Shown here: positions 24,481 through 33,398 of the stretch, piece after piece
Layout: each line of letters opens with the position of its first letter
Numbering within the stretch: position 1 is the stretch's first letter
Origin: Rhizobiales bacterium CCH3-A5
GTDB lineage: Bacteria; Pseudomonadota; Alphaproteobacteria; Rhizobiales; Beijerinckiaceae
NCBI GenBank assembly: GCA_001556025.1
Contig: LSIB01000122.1
Location: 1-64,000, forward strand
Direction of reading: 5' to 3'
DNA length: 64,000 bases
Notes under the pieces: generated by a model
Told to the model about the DNA's origin: nothing
Database searches by the model: none
What the model saw: the letters and a program-made list of their open reading frames with translations, nothing else
Translations under genes and position numbers: made by a program

Positions 24481-25590
24481 ATGTCGGAGACTGTCAAACC
24501 ACGTGCGAGCCGCCGCAACTTCCTCAAGGTCGCCGGCCTCGCCGGCGCCGGCGCCATCGCGATGCCGCAGGTCAGCCGGGCCCAGACGGTGACCTGGAAA
24601 TATCAATCGACCTGGCCCACCAAGGATATCTTCCACGAGTTCGCAGGCGACTTCGCCAAGCGCGTCAACGACATGTCGGGCGGCCGCCTGAAGCTCGACG
24701 TCCTCGCCGCCGGCGCGGTCGTGCCGGCCTTCCAGATGCAGGATGCTGTCCATGCCGGCATCCTCGACGCCGGGCACGGCGTCTCGGCCTACTGGTACGG
24801 CAAGAACAAGGCGTTCTCGCTTTTCGGCACCCCGCCGGCGTTGGGCTGGGACGCCCATTCCTTCCTCGCCTGGATGAACTATGGCGGCGGCTACGAACTC
24901 TACAACGACCTCGTCCAGAACCAGCTCAAGCTCAATCTCGTCGGCATCCTGACCGGGCCGATGCCATGCCAGCCGCTCGGCTGGTTCAAGAAGGAACTCA
25001 AGACCGCCGACGACTTCAAGGGTCTGAAATACCGCACCGTCGGTCTCGCGGCCGACCTGATGCGCGAGATGGGTGCGGCGGTGACGATCCTCGCCGGCGG
25101 CGAGATCGTCCCGGCGCTGGAGCGCGGCGTCATCGACGGGGCCGAGTTCAACAACCCGTCCTCGGATTCTCTGCTCGGCTTCCAGGATGTCGCCAAGTTC
25201 TTTATGCTGCAGAGCTACCATCAGGCGGCCGAGAGCTTCGAGATCCTGTTCAACAAGGCCAAGTTCGATGCGCTTTCGCCGGAGCTGAAGGCGATCGTCA
25301 AATACTCGGCCGAATCCGCGTCCTCGGACATGAACTGGAAGGCGCTCGACCGCTATTCCAAGGATCTCGAGGTGCTGCGCGGGAAGGGCGTTAATGTCAT
25401 CCAGACGCCAGAAGCGATCCTGAAGGCGCAGCTCGCCGCCTGGGACAAGGTGATCGAGAAGCTGGGGGCCGATCCGTTCTTCAAGAAGGTGGTCGATTCG
25501 CAGAAGGCCTGGGTCCAGCGCTCCGTCGCTTATGAGCGCGTCAACACGCCCTCGCGCGAACTGGCCTACACGCACTTTTTCAAGGCGTGA
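24481..25590 (+). CDS. TRAP transporter substrate-binding protein (FcbT1/TakP-like)
   Basis: This 369-residue periplasmic receptor has a Tat signal (SRRNFLKVAGLAG, cleavage after 'VSRAQ'). The sequence 'VTWKYQSTWPTKDIFHEFAGDFAKRV', 'GKNKAFSLFGTPPALG' and 'DFKGLKYRTVGLAADLM' places it in the COG4663 type of TRAP receptor. The conserved ligand-contacting arginine is in GLKYRT. Members bind 2-oxoacids, lactate or aromatic acids, often as dimers. The frame extends upstream to 24178 without resembling a protein, so ATG 24481 with its ribosome-binding site is used. It is followed by a stable hairpin before the permease genes. Confidence 0.93.
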   Translation: MSETVKPRASRRNFLKVAGLAGAGAIAMPQVSRAQTVTWKYQSTWPTKDIFHEFAGDFAKRVNDMSGGRLKLDVLAAGAVVPAFQMQDAVHAGILDAGHGVSAYWYGKNKAFSLFGTPPALGWDAHSFLAWMNYGGGYELYNDLVQNQLKLNLVGILTGPMPCQPLGWFKKELKTADDFKGLKYRTVGLAADLMREMGAAVTILAGGEIVPALERGVIDGAEFNNPSSDSLLGFQDVAKFFMLQSYHQAAESFEILFNKAKFDALSPELKAIVKYSAESASSDMNWKALDRYSKDLEVLRGKGVNVIQTPEAILKAQLAAWDKVIEKLGADPFFKKVVDSQKAWVQRSVAYERVNTPSRELAYTHFFKA

Positions 25591-25612
25591 ACGCAGGCGT
25601 TTCCACTCTTGC

Positions 25613-25645
25613 AACGCCCGCCATCCCGACAGGATGGCGGGCGTT
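25613..25645 (+). terminator. Strong hairpin between TRAP receptor and small-permease genes
   Basis: A perfect 14-base stem (AACGCCCGCCATCC / GGATGGCGGGCGTT) with a 5-base loop lies 23 bases after the receptor stop and is followed by T and G. The T-run is too short for a complete terminator, so partial termination or protection of the upstream mRNA from 3' decay is more likely. Confidence 0.7.
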
Positions 25646-25687
25646 TGTCGCGACGCAGACGACGTCCGGCGGAATCCAGGAACGGCG

Positions 25688-26281
25688 ATGAAGTTCATTC
25701 TGGCGATAGACAAGTTCAACACCGCCATCGGCAAGTTCGCCGGCTGGGCGATCCTGATCCTGACCTTCGCGATCAGCTACGAGGTGTTCGCGCGCTATGC
25801 GCTGCGGGCGCCGACCGAGTGGGCCTTCGACGTCAGCTATATCCTCTACGGCACGCTGTTCATGCTGGCGGGGCCCTATGCGCTGGCCCGCAACGCGCAT
25901 GTGCGGGGCGATTTCCTCTATCGGCAGTGGTCGCCGGTGACGCAGGCCAAGCTCGATCTCGTGCTCTATATCCTGTTCTTCTTTCCCGGCATCATCGCGC
26001 TCGCCTGGGCCGGCTACAAATTCGCGGCCTTCTCCTGGCTGATCAAGGAGCACTCCTCCAATTCGCCGAACGGGCCGCCGCTCTACCATTTCAAGTCGCT
26101 GATCCCGATCGCCGGCGTGCTGATGACGGTGCAGGGGCTGGCGGAGGTGGCGCGCTGCGTCATCTGCATCCGCACCGGCGACTGGCCGGCGCGCCTCCAC
26201 GACGTCGAGGAAACCGAGAAGCTTATTCTCGAACAGGCCGCCGCCGCGCAGGGCGCGCCCACCGCAGGAAACGCGATCTGA
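25688..26281 (+). CDS. TRAP transporter small permease (DctQ type)
   Basis: This 197-residue membrane protein has four predicted helices. The segment 'ISYEVFARYALRAPTEWAFDVSYILYGTLFM' is the conserved DctQ region, here of the longer form usually paired with FcbT1/TakP receptors. The ATG at 25688 begins 'MKFILAIDKFN'; the upstream open frame belongs to the intergenic sequence. Its stop overlaps the large-permease start by one base (TGATG). Confidence 0.93.
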   Translation: MKFILAIDKFNTAIGKFAGWAILILTFAISYEVFARYALRAPTEWAFDVSYILYGTLFMLAGPYALARNAHVRGDFLYRQWSPVTQAKLDLVLYILFFFPGIIALAWAGYKFAAFSWLIKEHSSNSPNGPPLYHFKSLIPIAGVLMTVQGLAEVARCVICIRTGDWPARLHDVEETEKLILEQAAAAQGAPTAGNAI

Positions 26282-27609
26282 TGTTCGGCATGGGAAATCC
26301 GGAACTGGGCGTGGTCATGCTCGTCCTGTTCATCTTCTTCATCATGCTCGGCTTTCCGATCGCCTTCACCCTGATGGCCCTGGGGGTCGGCTTCGGCTTC
26401 TACGCGATGGGCGACACGGTGTTCGCGCTGGTGGTGCAGCGCACCTACTCGGTCATGGCCAATGACGTGCTGGTCTCGATCCCGCTGTTCATCTTCATGG
26501 GCTACATCATCGAGCGGGCAAACATTCTCGACAAACTGTTCCACTCGCTGCAGCTCGCGCTCGGAAACATCCCCGGTTCGCTCGCGGTCGCGACGCTCGC
26601 GACCTGCGCGATCTTCGCGACTGCGACCGGCATCGTCGGCGCGGTCGTGACGCTGATGGGCCTGCTCGCCTTTCCCGCGATGCTGCGGGCAGGCTACGAC
26701 GTCAAGCTCTCGGCCGGCGTCGTCTGTGCCGGCGGCTGCCTGGGCATCCTGATCCCGCCCAGCGTGATGCTGATCCTCTATGGCGCGACGGCGGGCGTCT
26801 CGGTGCCGAAGCTCTATGCCGGCGCACTGTTTCCCGGGCTGCTGCTGGCGAGCCTCTATATGGGCTACGTCATCATCCGCTGCTGGCTGAACCCGGCGCT
26901 GGCGCCCAAATTGCCCAAAGAGCAGACCGACGTCCCGTGGTCGACCGTGCTTTGGGCGCTGGCCAAGAGCTTCTTCCCTCTAACCATCCTGATCATGTCG
27001 GTGCTGGGCGCGATCTTCTTCGGCTTCGCCACGCCGACGGAGGCTGCCGCCGTCGGCTCGCTCGGCAGCCTGATCCTGGCGGCGGCCTATCGCTCGCTCA
27101 CTTTCACCAAGGTCAAGGAGTCGGTGATCCTGACGGCGCGGACCTCGGCGATGGTGTGCTGGCTCTTCGTCGGTTCGTTCATCTTCTCGTCGATCTTCGC
27201 CCTGCTGGGCGGTCACGAGCCGATCAAGAACCTCGTCACGGCGATGAACCTGTCGCCGACCATGTTCCTGATCGTGGCGCAGATCATCATCTTCATCCTC
27301 GGCTGGCCGCTGGAATGGACCGAGATCATCGTGATTTTCGTGCCGATTTTCCTGCCGCTGCTGGAGTTCTTCAAGATCGACCCGCTGTTCTTCGGCATTC
27401 TGATCGCGCTGAACATCCAGACCTCGTTCCTGTCTCCGCCGGTGGCGATGGCGCCGTTCTACCTGAAGGGCATCGCGCCGCCGCACGTCACTATCAACCA
27501 GATCTTCTCCGGCGTGATGCCCTTCCTCTGGATCGTCTTCGTCGCGCTGATCCTGGTCTACACCTTCCCCGGCATCGCGCTCTGGCTGCCGAAATATCTC
27601 TACGGCTGA
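26281..27609 (+). CDS. TRAP transporter large permease (DctM type)
   Basis: This 442-residue, about 12-helix subunit carries out ion-coupled solute movement. 'LVSIPLFIFMGYIIERANI', 'CLGILIPPSVMLILYGATAGVSV' and 'FGFATPTEAAAVGSLG' are typical DctM segments. It completes the receptor-DctQ-DctM operon and is followed by a 12-base-stem hairpin that probably ends the transcript. Confidence 0.95.
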   Translation: MFGMGNPELGVVMLVLFIFFIMLGFPIAFTLMALGVGFGFYAMGDTVFALVVQRTYSVMANDVLVSIPLFIFMGYIIERANILDKLFHSLQLALGNIPGSLAVATLATCAIFATATGIVGAVVTLMGLLAFPAMLRAGYDVKLSAGVVCAGGCLGILIPPSVMLILYGATAGVSVPKLYAGALFPGLLLASLYMGYVIIRCWLNPALAPKLPKEQTDVPWSTVLWALAKSFFPLTILIMSVLGAIFFGFATPTEAAAVGSLGSLILAAAYRSLTFTKVKESVILTARTSAMVCWLFVGSFIFSSIFALLGGHEPIKNLVTAMNLSPTMFLIVAQIIIFILGWPLEWTEIIVIFVPIFLPLLEFFKIDPLFFGILIALNIQTSFLSPPVAMAPFYLKGIAPPHVTINQIFSGVMPFLWIVFVALILVYTFPGIALWLPKYLYG

Positions 27610-27637
27610 GGCCTCCCGGTCTCGTCTGGCCCGCTCA

Positions 27638-27666
27638 AATCGCTGGCGCAACGCGCGCCAGCGATT
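27638..27666 (+). terminator. Hairpin terminator after the second TRAP operon
   Basis: A perfect 12-base stem AATCGCTGGCGC / GCGCCAGCGATT with a 5-base loop lies 28 bases after the dctM stop, followed by AATCTTT. The A-rich left edge and the weak T-run suggest termination, possibly in both directions. Confidence 0.65.
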
Positions 27667-27744
27667 AATCTTTGGCGCGATTGAACCTTAGCCGCGCTCG
27701 CAGCGACCAACCCATGCGAGCCGCTATGCCGGGCCTCGAGCGCG

Positions 27745-28305
27745 ATGCATACGGAATCCGACGACGATCTCGTCAAGCGCATCGCCTCCGGCGATCGGCT
27801 CGCGATGAAGGTGCTGTTCTCGCGGCATCAGGTGCGGGTCTACCGTTTCGTGCTGCGGCTCGTCCGCGACGAGACGCTCGCGGAGGATGTGATCAGTGAC
27901 GTCTTCATGGATCTGTGGCGGCAGGCCGACCGCTTCGAGGCGCGCGCCTCGGTCGCGACCTGGCTGCTCGCCATCGCGCGCAACAAGGCCTGGTCGCTGC
28001 TGCGCAAGCGGCGCGAGGCCGGGCTCGACGAGGATTACGCCGAAAGCATCCCGGACGAGGCCGACGATCCGGAAATCGTGCTGCAGAAACAGGACAAGGG
28101 TCTCGCGCTCAGGGCCTGCCTGGAGCGGCTTTCAGCCGAGCATCGCGAGGTCATCGACCTCGTCTACTACCACGAGACCTCTGTCGAAGAGGTGGCGCGG
28201 ATCGTCGGCATCCCTGAGAACACCGTCAAGACGCGGCTTTTCCATGCCCGCAAGAAGCTCGGCGAGATCCTCAAGGCAGCCGGAATCGACCGGGGCTGGC
28301 CCTGA
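27745..28305 (+). CDS. ECF-type RNA polymerase sigma factor
   Basis: This 186-residue protein has sigma region 2 ('LFSRHQVRVYRFVLRLVRDETLAEDVISDVFMDLWRQ', about residues 25-60) and region 4 ('LSAEHREVIDLVYYHETSVEEVARIVGIPENTVKTRLFHARKKL', about 130-175). There is no region 1.1 or 3, as expected for group IV sigma factors. It is followed 48 bases later by a membrane anti-sigma factor and then a secreted subtilase, so it probably responds to an envelope signal. No matching -35/-10 self-promoter could be picked out by eye. Confidence 0.93.
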   Translation: MHTESDDDLVKRIASGDRLAMKVLFSRHQVRVYRFVLRLVRDETLAEDVISDVFMDLWRQADRFEARASVATWLLAIARNKAWSLLRKRREAGLDEDYAESIPDEADDPEIVLQKQDKGLALRACLERLSAEHREVIDLVYYHETSVEEVARIVGIPENTVKTRLFHARKKLGEILKAAGIDRGWP

Positions 28306-28353
28306 GATGCCGGTCCTGTCCACCGTTCAACCGATCCCGAAGGGAGGTCTGTC

Positions 28354-29034
28354 ATGACTGACGCCATCGCGACCGACCCCAGGCGGGCGGAACTGGAAGA
28401 ACTGCTGCCGTTTTACGCCAATGGCCGGATTTCGTCGGCCGACAAGGCGCGGATCGAACAGGCGCTCGCCGCCGATCCGGAACTCGGGCTTCGGCTGGAG
28501 ATCATCCGCGAGGACATGGCCGAGACGGCCCTGCTGAACGAGAGCCTCGGCGCGCCGTCGCCGCGTGCGCTCGACAGGCTGATGGCCGGCATCGAGGCCG
28601 AGCCCCGGCAGGCACCGCTGATGGCCCGCGCGAAAGGCGGCATGATTGCGTGGTTGGGCCGGTGGCTCGCCGCCCAGCCGCCGCGCCGGCTGGCTTGCGC
28701 CGGGGCTGCAGCGCTGGCGATCATGGTCGTCCAGGGCGCGGTTCTGACGGGGCTTGCCGTGCGCGGCGGGGGCGGCGCATTCGAGACGGCGTCAGCGCCG
28801 ACGCAGGCGTCCGAGCGCTATGTGCTGCTGAGTTTCGCGCCTGAGGCCAAGGCCTCCGAGATCGCCGCCTTCTTCCGGCGCTATGAGGCGTCCGTGGTCG
28901 ATGGACCGCGCGCCAACGGCTTCTTCAAGGTGCGTGTCGGCGACGCCAAGCTCTCGACCGCTCAGGTCGATGCCATCGCCGCGCGCATGAAGGCCGAGGC
29001 CGGCATCGTCAGCTTCGTCGCGCCCGCACCGTGA
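28354..29034 (+). CDS. Membrane anti-sigma factor, probable regulator of the adjacent ECF sigma
   Basis: This 226-residue protein has a cytoplasmic N-terminal helical domain ('LEELLPFYANGRISSADKARIEQAL'), one membrane span at about residues 112-135 ('LACAGAAALAIMVVQGAVLTGLAV') and an extracytoplasmic C-terminal domain. It lacks the HxxxCxxC zinc motif of ZAS anti-sigmas, so it resembles the RskA-like group. Position directly after the sigma gene, with a GGGAGG ribosome-binding site, supports the role. The C-terminal segment ('FFRRYEASVVDGPRANGFFKVRV') resembles the fold preceding subtilase domains, which may link it to the protease encoded next. Confidence 0.8.
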   Translation: MTDAIATDPRRAELEELLPFYANGRISSADKARIEQALAADPELGLRLEIIREDMAETALLNESLGAPSPRALDRLMAGIEAEPRQAPLMARAKGGMIAWLGRWLAAQPPRRLACAGAAALAIMVVQGAVLTGLAVRGGGGAFETASAPTQASERYVLLSFAPEAKASEIAAFFRRYEASVVDGPRANGFFKVRVGDAKLSTAQVDAIAARMKAEAGIVSFVAPAP

Positions 29035-29099
29035 GCGATTGCCCGCTCGCCTGAACATGCGCGCCGTCGTAATGTGATCTCTCGCGGAGGCGAAACGCC

Positions 29100-30857
29100 A
29101 TGTCGCTGCTGCCATCGGGCCTTGCCGCAATCCTTCGTCCCGTTCGCGCTTCGCTGCTGACCGGGGCCGCCATCCTCCTGACGGGCTGTGCCGCTCTGGC
29201 CGGCGAGGGCGGGGGCGGCGGCGACAGCCGCGAATATCCTGTCTACAATCCTGCCCAATCGCGGGCGTCCCAAGGCGCAGGCCGGCAACCCTCGTTCCGC
29301 GAGCCGCAGATCAGGCAACGCGAGAGTCTGTCGCGGACGCCGGGCCGGCCCTTTCCCGGCGAACGGCCCGGGCGGCCGGATCGTCGTCCGGGCGGCGGCT
29401 GGGGCGGTCCGGCCGTCGGCATCGGGGCCGGCATTATCGGCGGCATCATCCTCGACCAGGCGGTGCGGCGGCCGGTCTACGACCCCTACGAGCCCCTTCC
29501 GCCGCCGCGCCGTGTGCGCCGCCCGGTCATCGTCGAAGATTATGACGTCGAGGAGGTCGCGCCGCGACGGCCACGGCGTCCGCCAGTTCAGCAGGCGGCT
29601 CCGCCGCGGCGCGCGCCGCCGCCGGCCCAGACAGCGCGGCCCGCACCGCGCCAGCCGAACGTCGTCGTGCCGGCGCTGGCCGAGACGAGGCTGGTCAGCG
29701 AGGAGATCCTGTTCGAGCTTGCGCCCAACGCGCAGCTCGACGCCGTGCTGGCCCGCCACCGCGCCACCCTGATCACGAGCCGGCGCTTCGAGCTCGCCGG
29801 CGTCACCATCATCCGGGCGCGGCTGAACGACGGCCGTAGCGCCCGCACGGTGCTGGCGCAGATGGCGGGCGATGCGAGAGTCGCCAGCGCCCAGCCGAAC
29901 TACGTCTATGCGCTGCAGCAGGATGCGCCCAAGCCGGCAGCCGGCGACGCGCAGACGCCGGTCGCGTCGGCTCCCGCGACGCAGCCTGCGCCATCCGCCC
30001 TGCGCATCCGCCAGCCGCAATACATCGTCGACAAGCTCCGGCTGGACGATGCGCACCGGCTCGCCAGAGGTGAACGCGTTCGCGTCGCGGTGATCGATTC
30101 CGGCATGGATGGCGCGCACCCTGAACTGCAGGGGATCATCGCCGGCAGCTTCGACGCGCTCGGGCAGGAGCCCGCCCCGCATGCCCATGGCACGGCCATG
30201 GCGGCGGCGATTTCGGCGCAGGCGCAACTGCAGGGCGTCGCCCCCGCCGCGCGCCTGCTGGCGGCGCGGGCCTTCTCCGGCACGGCCGGGCCGGCCTCGG
30301 CCAGCGGCACGACGTTCCATATCCTCGCCGCCTTCGACTGGGCGGCAAGCGAGGGCGCGCGCGTTGTCAATCTGAGTTTCGCCGGCCCGCAGGACCGTCT
30401 GCTCTCGCGCACGCTCGCCGGCGCCAAAGCCAAGGGCATCGTCAGCATCGCGGCGGCCGGCAATGGCGGGGCCAAAGCCGCGCCGCTCTATCCCGGCGCC
30501 GACGCCAACGTCATTGCCGTGACGGCGACCGACGCCGACGACAAGCCCTTCGCGGGGGCCAATCGCGGGGCTTACGTCACCGTGGCCGCGCCTGGCGTCG
30601 ATGTGCTCGCAGCCGAGCCGCAGGGGCGCTACGCCTTCTCGTCTGGAACCTCGATTGCGGCGGCCCATGTCTCGGGGTTAGCCGCCCTGATCCTGGAGAA
30701 GCGGCCTGACCTCGATCTCGACGGCGTACGCAAGCTGCTGATGGACAGCGCGGTCGATCTCGGCGCGCGTGGGCGCGATCCGGTGTTCGGGGCAGGCCGC
30801 GTCGATGCGCCGGCAGCGCTCGCAAAGGCTGTGCCGGTTACCGCTGCACGGCCCTGA
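29100..30857 (+). CDS. Lipoprotein S8 (subtilisin-like) serine protease
   Basis: The protein has 585 residues. The N-terminal signal ends in a lipobox (ILLTGC, Cys about 29), predicting a lipid anchor. A proline/arginine-rich spacer (to about residue 190) precedes an inhibitor-like prodomain ('SEEILFELAPNAQLDAVLARH'). The S8 catalytic domain follows with Asp333 (VIDSGMD), His363 (HAHGTAMA) and Ser518 (SGTSIAAAHVSG), plus the oxyanion asparagine in 'AAAGNGG'. It is the third gene of the sigma/anti-sigma unit and so a likely target or effector of that stress system. Catalytic residues are intact, and activity is expected in the periplasm or at the cell surface. Confidence 0.9.
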   Translation: MSLLPSGLAAILRPVRASLLTGAAILLTGCAALAGEGGGGGDSREYPVYNPAQSRASQGAGRQPSFREPQIRQRESLSRTPGRPFPGERPGRPDRRPGGGWGGPAVGIGAGIIGGIILDQAVRRPVYDPYEPLPPPRRVRRPVIVEDYDVEEVAPRRPRRPPVQQAAPPRRAPPPAQTARPAPRQPNVVVPALAETRLVSEEILFELAPNAQLDAVLARHRATLITSRRFELAGVTIIRARLNDGRSARTVLAQMAGDARVASAQPNYVYALQQDAPKPAAGDAQTPVASAPATQPAPSALRIRQPQYIVDKLRLDDAHRLARGERVRVAVIDSGMDGAHPELQGIIAGSFDALGQEPAPHAHGTAMAAAISAQAQLQGVAPAARLLAARAFSGTAGPASASGTTFHILAAFDWAASEGARVVNLSFAGPQDRLLSRTLAGAKAKGIVSIAAAGNGGAKAAPLYPGADANVIAVTATDADDKPFAGANRGAYVTVAAPGVDVLAAEPQGRYAFSSGTSIAAAHVSGLAALILEKRPDLDLDGVRKLLMDSAVDLGARGRDPVFGAGRVDAPAALAKAVPVTAARP

Positions 30858-30909
30858 CGGCTCGCGCAGGCCCTTGACCTTCGCGGTCCCATGCTCCTGA
30901 TGTCGCGGC

Positions 30910-32067
30910 ATGCCGCGCCGTCCAAAGCTCCTCTTCGTCGCCACAGAAGACTGGTTCTTCGCCTCGCATTTCCTGCCCATGGCGCGGGCGGCGCGCGAAC
31001 TCGATCTCGAGGTCGTGGTGATCGCGCGCGAGCGCCAGCACCGGCGGATCATCGAGGCGACAGGCGCGCGGCTCGTCGCGCTGGAGGCGGAACGCCGCAG
31101 CCTGTCGCCGGCCGGGCTGGTGCGGCAGATCATGGCGCTGCGGCGGCTGATCGCGCAGGAGAAGCCCGAGATCCTGCATTGCATCGCGCTCAAGCCGATC
31201 GCGCTGGCAGGGCTCGTCGGCAAGCTCGCCGGCGTCGAGCGGCGGGTCTACGCACTAACGGGACTGGGCTTTCTCGGCGCGCGCAGGGGCCTCATTGCGG
31301 CGCTCGCCCGGTTTGGCGTCTCGCTCTGGCTGCGCGAGGCGATCGACGGGCCGAAGGTGCGCTTCCTGTTCGAGAATCCCGACGATCCGGTCGCGCTGGG
31401 TCTGGACCCGGCCGACATCGCCAAGGTCGCGCTGGTCGGCGGGGCCGGCGTCGATCCGCTGATCCTGATGCCTGAGCCGATGCCGCTGTTCCCGCCGCTC
31501 CGGGTCGCGCTGGTGGCGCGCATGCTCTGGTCGAAGGGCGTCGATCTCGCGGTCGAGGCCGTCAGGCTGGCGCGGGCCGAGGGCGCGCGGGTGGAACTCA
31601 CCATCCATGGTGCGCCCGACCCGTCCAATCCCAAGGCGATCCCCGAGGCGACGTTGAAGGAATGGGCGGCGCGGCCGGGCGTGACGTGGGCCGGGCCGAC
31701 GCGCGACATCGAGGGCGTCTGGCGCAGGCATCATCTCTGCTGCCTGCCATCGCGCGGCGGGGAAGGGCTGCCGCGCAGCCTGCTGGAGGCCGCCGCCTGC
31801 GGGCGCGCCATCCTGACCACGGATGTCCCCGGCTGCCGCAGCTTCGTGCGCGACGGGGTGGACGGCATAGTGGTTCCCGCCGAGAATGCAGCCGCGCTCG
31901 CCAAGGCGCTCATCGTCATGGCGGGCGCGCCTTCGCTGGTCGACCGCATGGGCGCAAGCGCCAGGCTGCGGCTGCTCGACGGGCATACCGAACGCGACGT
32001 GATGGACAGGGTCAAAGCGCTCTATCGCGGTCTGCTCGCGGCACCGACGACGGACAGCCTCGCGTGA
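30910..32067 (+). CDS. Glycosyltransferase family 4-type protein
   Basis: This 385-residue GT-B-fold glycosyltransferase has an N-terminal acceptor domain ('KLLFVATEDWFFASHFLPMARAA', 'HCIALKPIALAGLVGKLAG') and a C-terminal nucleotide-sugar domain ('RVALVARMLWSKGVDLAVEAV', 'CLPSRGGEGLPRSLLEAAACGRAILTTDVPGC' with the ExxxxxxE-like EGLPRSLLEA motif). Such enzymes build surface polysaccharide or lipid-linked sugars. There are no other polysaccharide genes next to it, so the product is unknown. It overlaps the following methyltransferase gene (GTGA). Confidence 0.87.
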   Translation: MPRRPKLLFVATEDWFFASHFLPMARAARELDLEVVVIARERQHRRIIEATGARLVALEAERRSLSPAGLVRQIMALRRLIAQEKPEILHCIALKPIALAGLVGKLAGVERRVYALTGLGFLGARRGLIAALARFGVSLWLREAIDGPKVRFLFENPDDPVALGLDPADIAKVALVGGAGVDPLILMPEPMPLFPPLRVALVARMLWSKGVDLAVEAVRLARAEGARVELTIHGAPDPSNPKAIPEATLKEWAARPGVTWAGPTRDIEGVWRRHHLCCLPSRGGEGLPRSLLEAAACGRAILTTDVPGCRSFVRDGVDGIVVPAENAAALAKALIVMAGAPSLVDRMGASARLRLLDGHTERDVMDRVKALYRGLLAAPTTDSLA

Positions 32068-32738
32068 GCGGCGCGGGCGTGGCGCTCGACCGACGGAAGT
32101 TCATTCTGGCGCATACGGCCTTGCTGCCTGTTCCGCATGCGCCCGAGATTTCGCTGCATGTCGCCCAGGAGGCTACTGAGCTCTGGCAGAAGACCGAGGA
32201 CGAACTCGCCGTGATCGGCCTGCCGCCGCCGTTCTGGGCGTTTGCCTGGGCAGGCGGGCAGGCCTTGGCGCGCTTTCTGCTCGACCATCCGGAGACCGTC
32301 GCCGGGCGACGCGTGCTCGATGTCGCCAGCGGTTCCGGGCTGGTCGCGATTGCGGCCGCCAAAGCCGGCGCGGCGCGTGTCGAGGCTTGCGACATCGACG
32401 CTTTCGCGGCGGATGCGATGGCGCTCAACGCGGAGGCGAATGCGGTTGCGCTGACGACCCGGCTGGAGGATCTGGTCGGCCGCGACGAGGACTGGGAGGT
32501 GATCTGCGCCGGCGACGTCTGCTACGAAAAGGCGATGGCGGAACGCGTGGTCGTCTGGCTCGCAGGCCTTGCCCGGCGCGGCGCGCTCGTGCTGATCGGC
32601 GATCCGGGACGCAGCTACCTGCCGCGCGCGGCGCTGACCGAGATCGCCAGCTATCAGGTGCCGGTGACGCGCTCGCTCGAAGATGCCGAGATCAAGCGCA
32701 GCGCGGTCTGGCGTCTGAGCGGAGATCCGGCCGTGTGA
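32064..32738 (+). CDS. Class I SAM-dependent methyltransferase, ETF-beta lysine methyltransferase-like
   Basis: This methyltransferase of about 224 residues starts at a GTG overlapping the glycosyltransferase stop. 'LPPPFWAFAWAGGQALARFLLD' is the signature of the ETFBKMT/PrmA-like protein lysine methyltransferases. SAM-binding motif I is 'VLDVASGSGLVAIAAAKAGA', and 'EACDIDAFAADAMALN' is motif II. The motif after it, 'VICAGDVCYEKAMAE', resembles the D-x-x-Y active-site segment. Substrates in relatives include electron-transfer flavoprotein beta and ribosomal L7/L12; the target here is not known. Confidence 0.78.
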   Translation: MSGAGVALDRRKFILAHTALLPVPHAPEISLHVAQEATELWQKTEDELAVIGLPPPFWAFAWAGGQALARFLLDHPETVAGRRVLDVASGSGLVAIAAAKAGAARVEACDIDAFAADAMALNAEANAVALTTRLEDLVGRDEDWEVICAGDVCYEKAMAERVVVWLAGLARRGALVLIGDPGRSYLPRAALTEIASYQVPVTRSLEDAEIKRSAVWRLSGDPAV

Positions 32739-32831
32739 GCGGGCGGGGAGCGGTCACACTGCGTTCAGGCTGCCGCAGTTAAGCCTTGTCTCAATGCGAT
32801 GCGATGCGTCGCAGTCCGAGGGAGAGCCGTC

Positions 32832-33386
32832 GTGACATCGAAACTTCTCGTTCCCGCCATTCTTCTCGGCCTGACGCTGTGCGCCGGGCCGGTCCTTGCG
32901 CAGCGGGCCGGAAGCTATCAGCAGAGTTGCTCCGGCTGGGATATGGATGGCGACCAGATCGTCGCCGCCTGTCCCGACGCGGCCGGCACGCTGCGCGCCG
33001 CGCGCATCGATCCGCGCGGCTGCGCGGGCGACATCGCCAACGTCAACGGCACGCTGGTCTGCCGCGGCGGTGGTGGTGCCCCTCCGGCTTCAGCCCCGCG
33101 CGCCGCGCCGCCGCCTCAGGCTCCACCCCGCGCCGCTGCGCCGCCGCAGCAAGCGCCGCGCCAGGAGCAGCGTCAGGAGTTCCGCGACGAGCGCCGCGAC
33201 CGCCGCGACGATGGGCGCGGACGCGACGCCTATGGCGAGCGCCGCGATCGCGGCGGCTATGACGACCGCCGTCTCGACCGTGGCGGCGACGGGCGGCGCT
33301 ACGAGGATCGCCGGCGTCGCTATCAGGACGAGGACGAGGATTTCGACGATCCGCCGCCGCGCCGCCGCTTCGACAACCGCTGGTGA
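32832..33386 (+). CDS. Secreted CVNH-domain protein with charged Arg/Asp-rich tail
   Basis: The protein has about 184 residues from a GTG at 32832, after a GAGGGAGAG ribosome-binding site. A signal peptide (LLVPAILLGLTLCAGPVLAQ) is followed by a single cyanovirin-N homology-like domain ('SYQQSCSGWDMDGDQIVAAC', then 'CAGDIANVNGTLVCRGGG') with paired cysteines. The rest is low complexity: a Pro/Ala/Gln linker, then repeated Arg-Asp-Gly-Tyr stretches ending 'PPPRRRFDNRW'. CVNH domains bind glycans in some proteins. Here a cell-envelope or matrix-binding role is only suggested by secretion and domain type. Confidence 0.72.
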   Translation: MTSKLLVPAILLGLTLCAGPVLAQRAGSYQQSCSGWDMDGDQIVAACPDAAGTLRAARIDPRGCAGDIANVNGTLVCRGGGGAPPASAPRAAPPPQAPPRAAAPPQQAPRQEQRQEFRDERRDRRDDGRGRDAYGERRDRGGYDDRRLDRGGDGRRYEDRRRRYQDEDEDFDDPPPRRRFDNRW

Positions 33387-33398
33387 AGGCCGGCGGCC

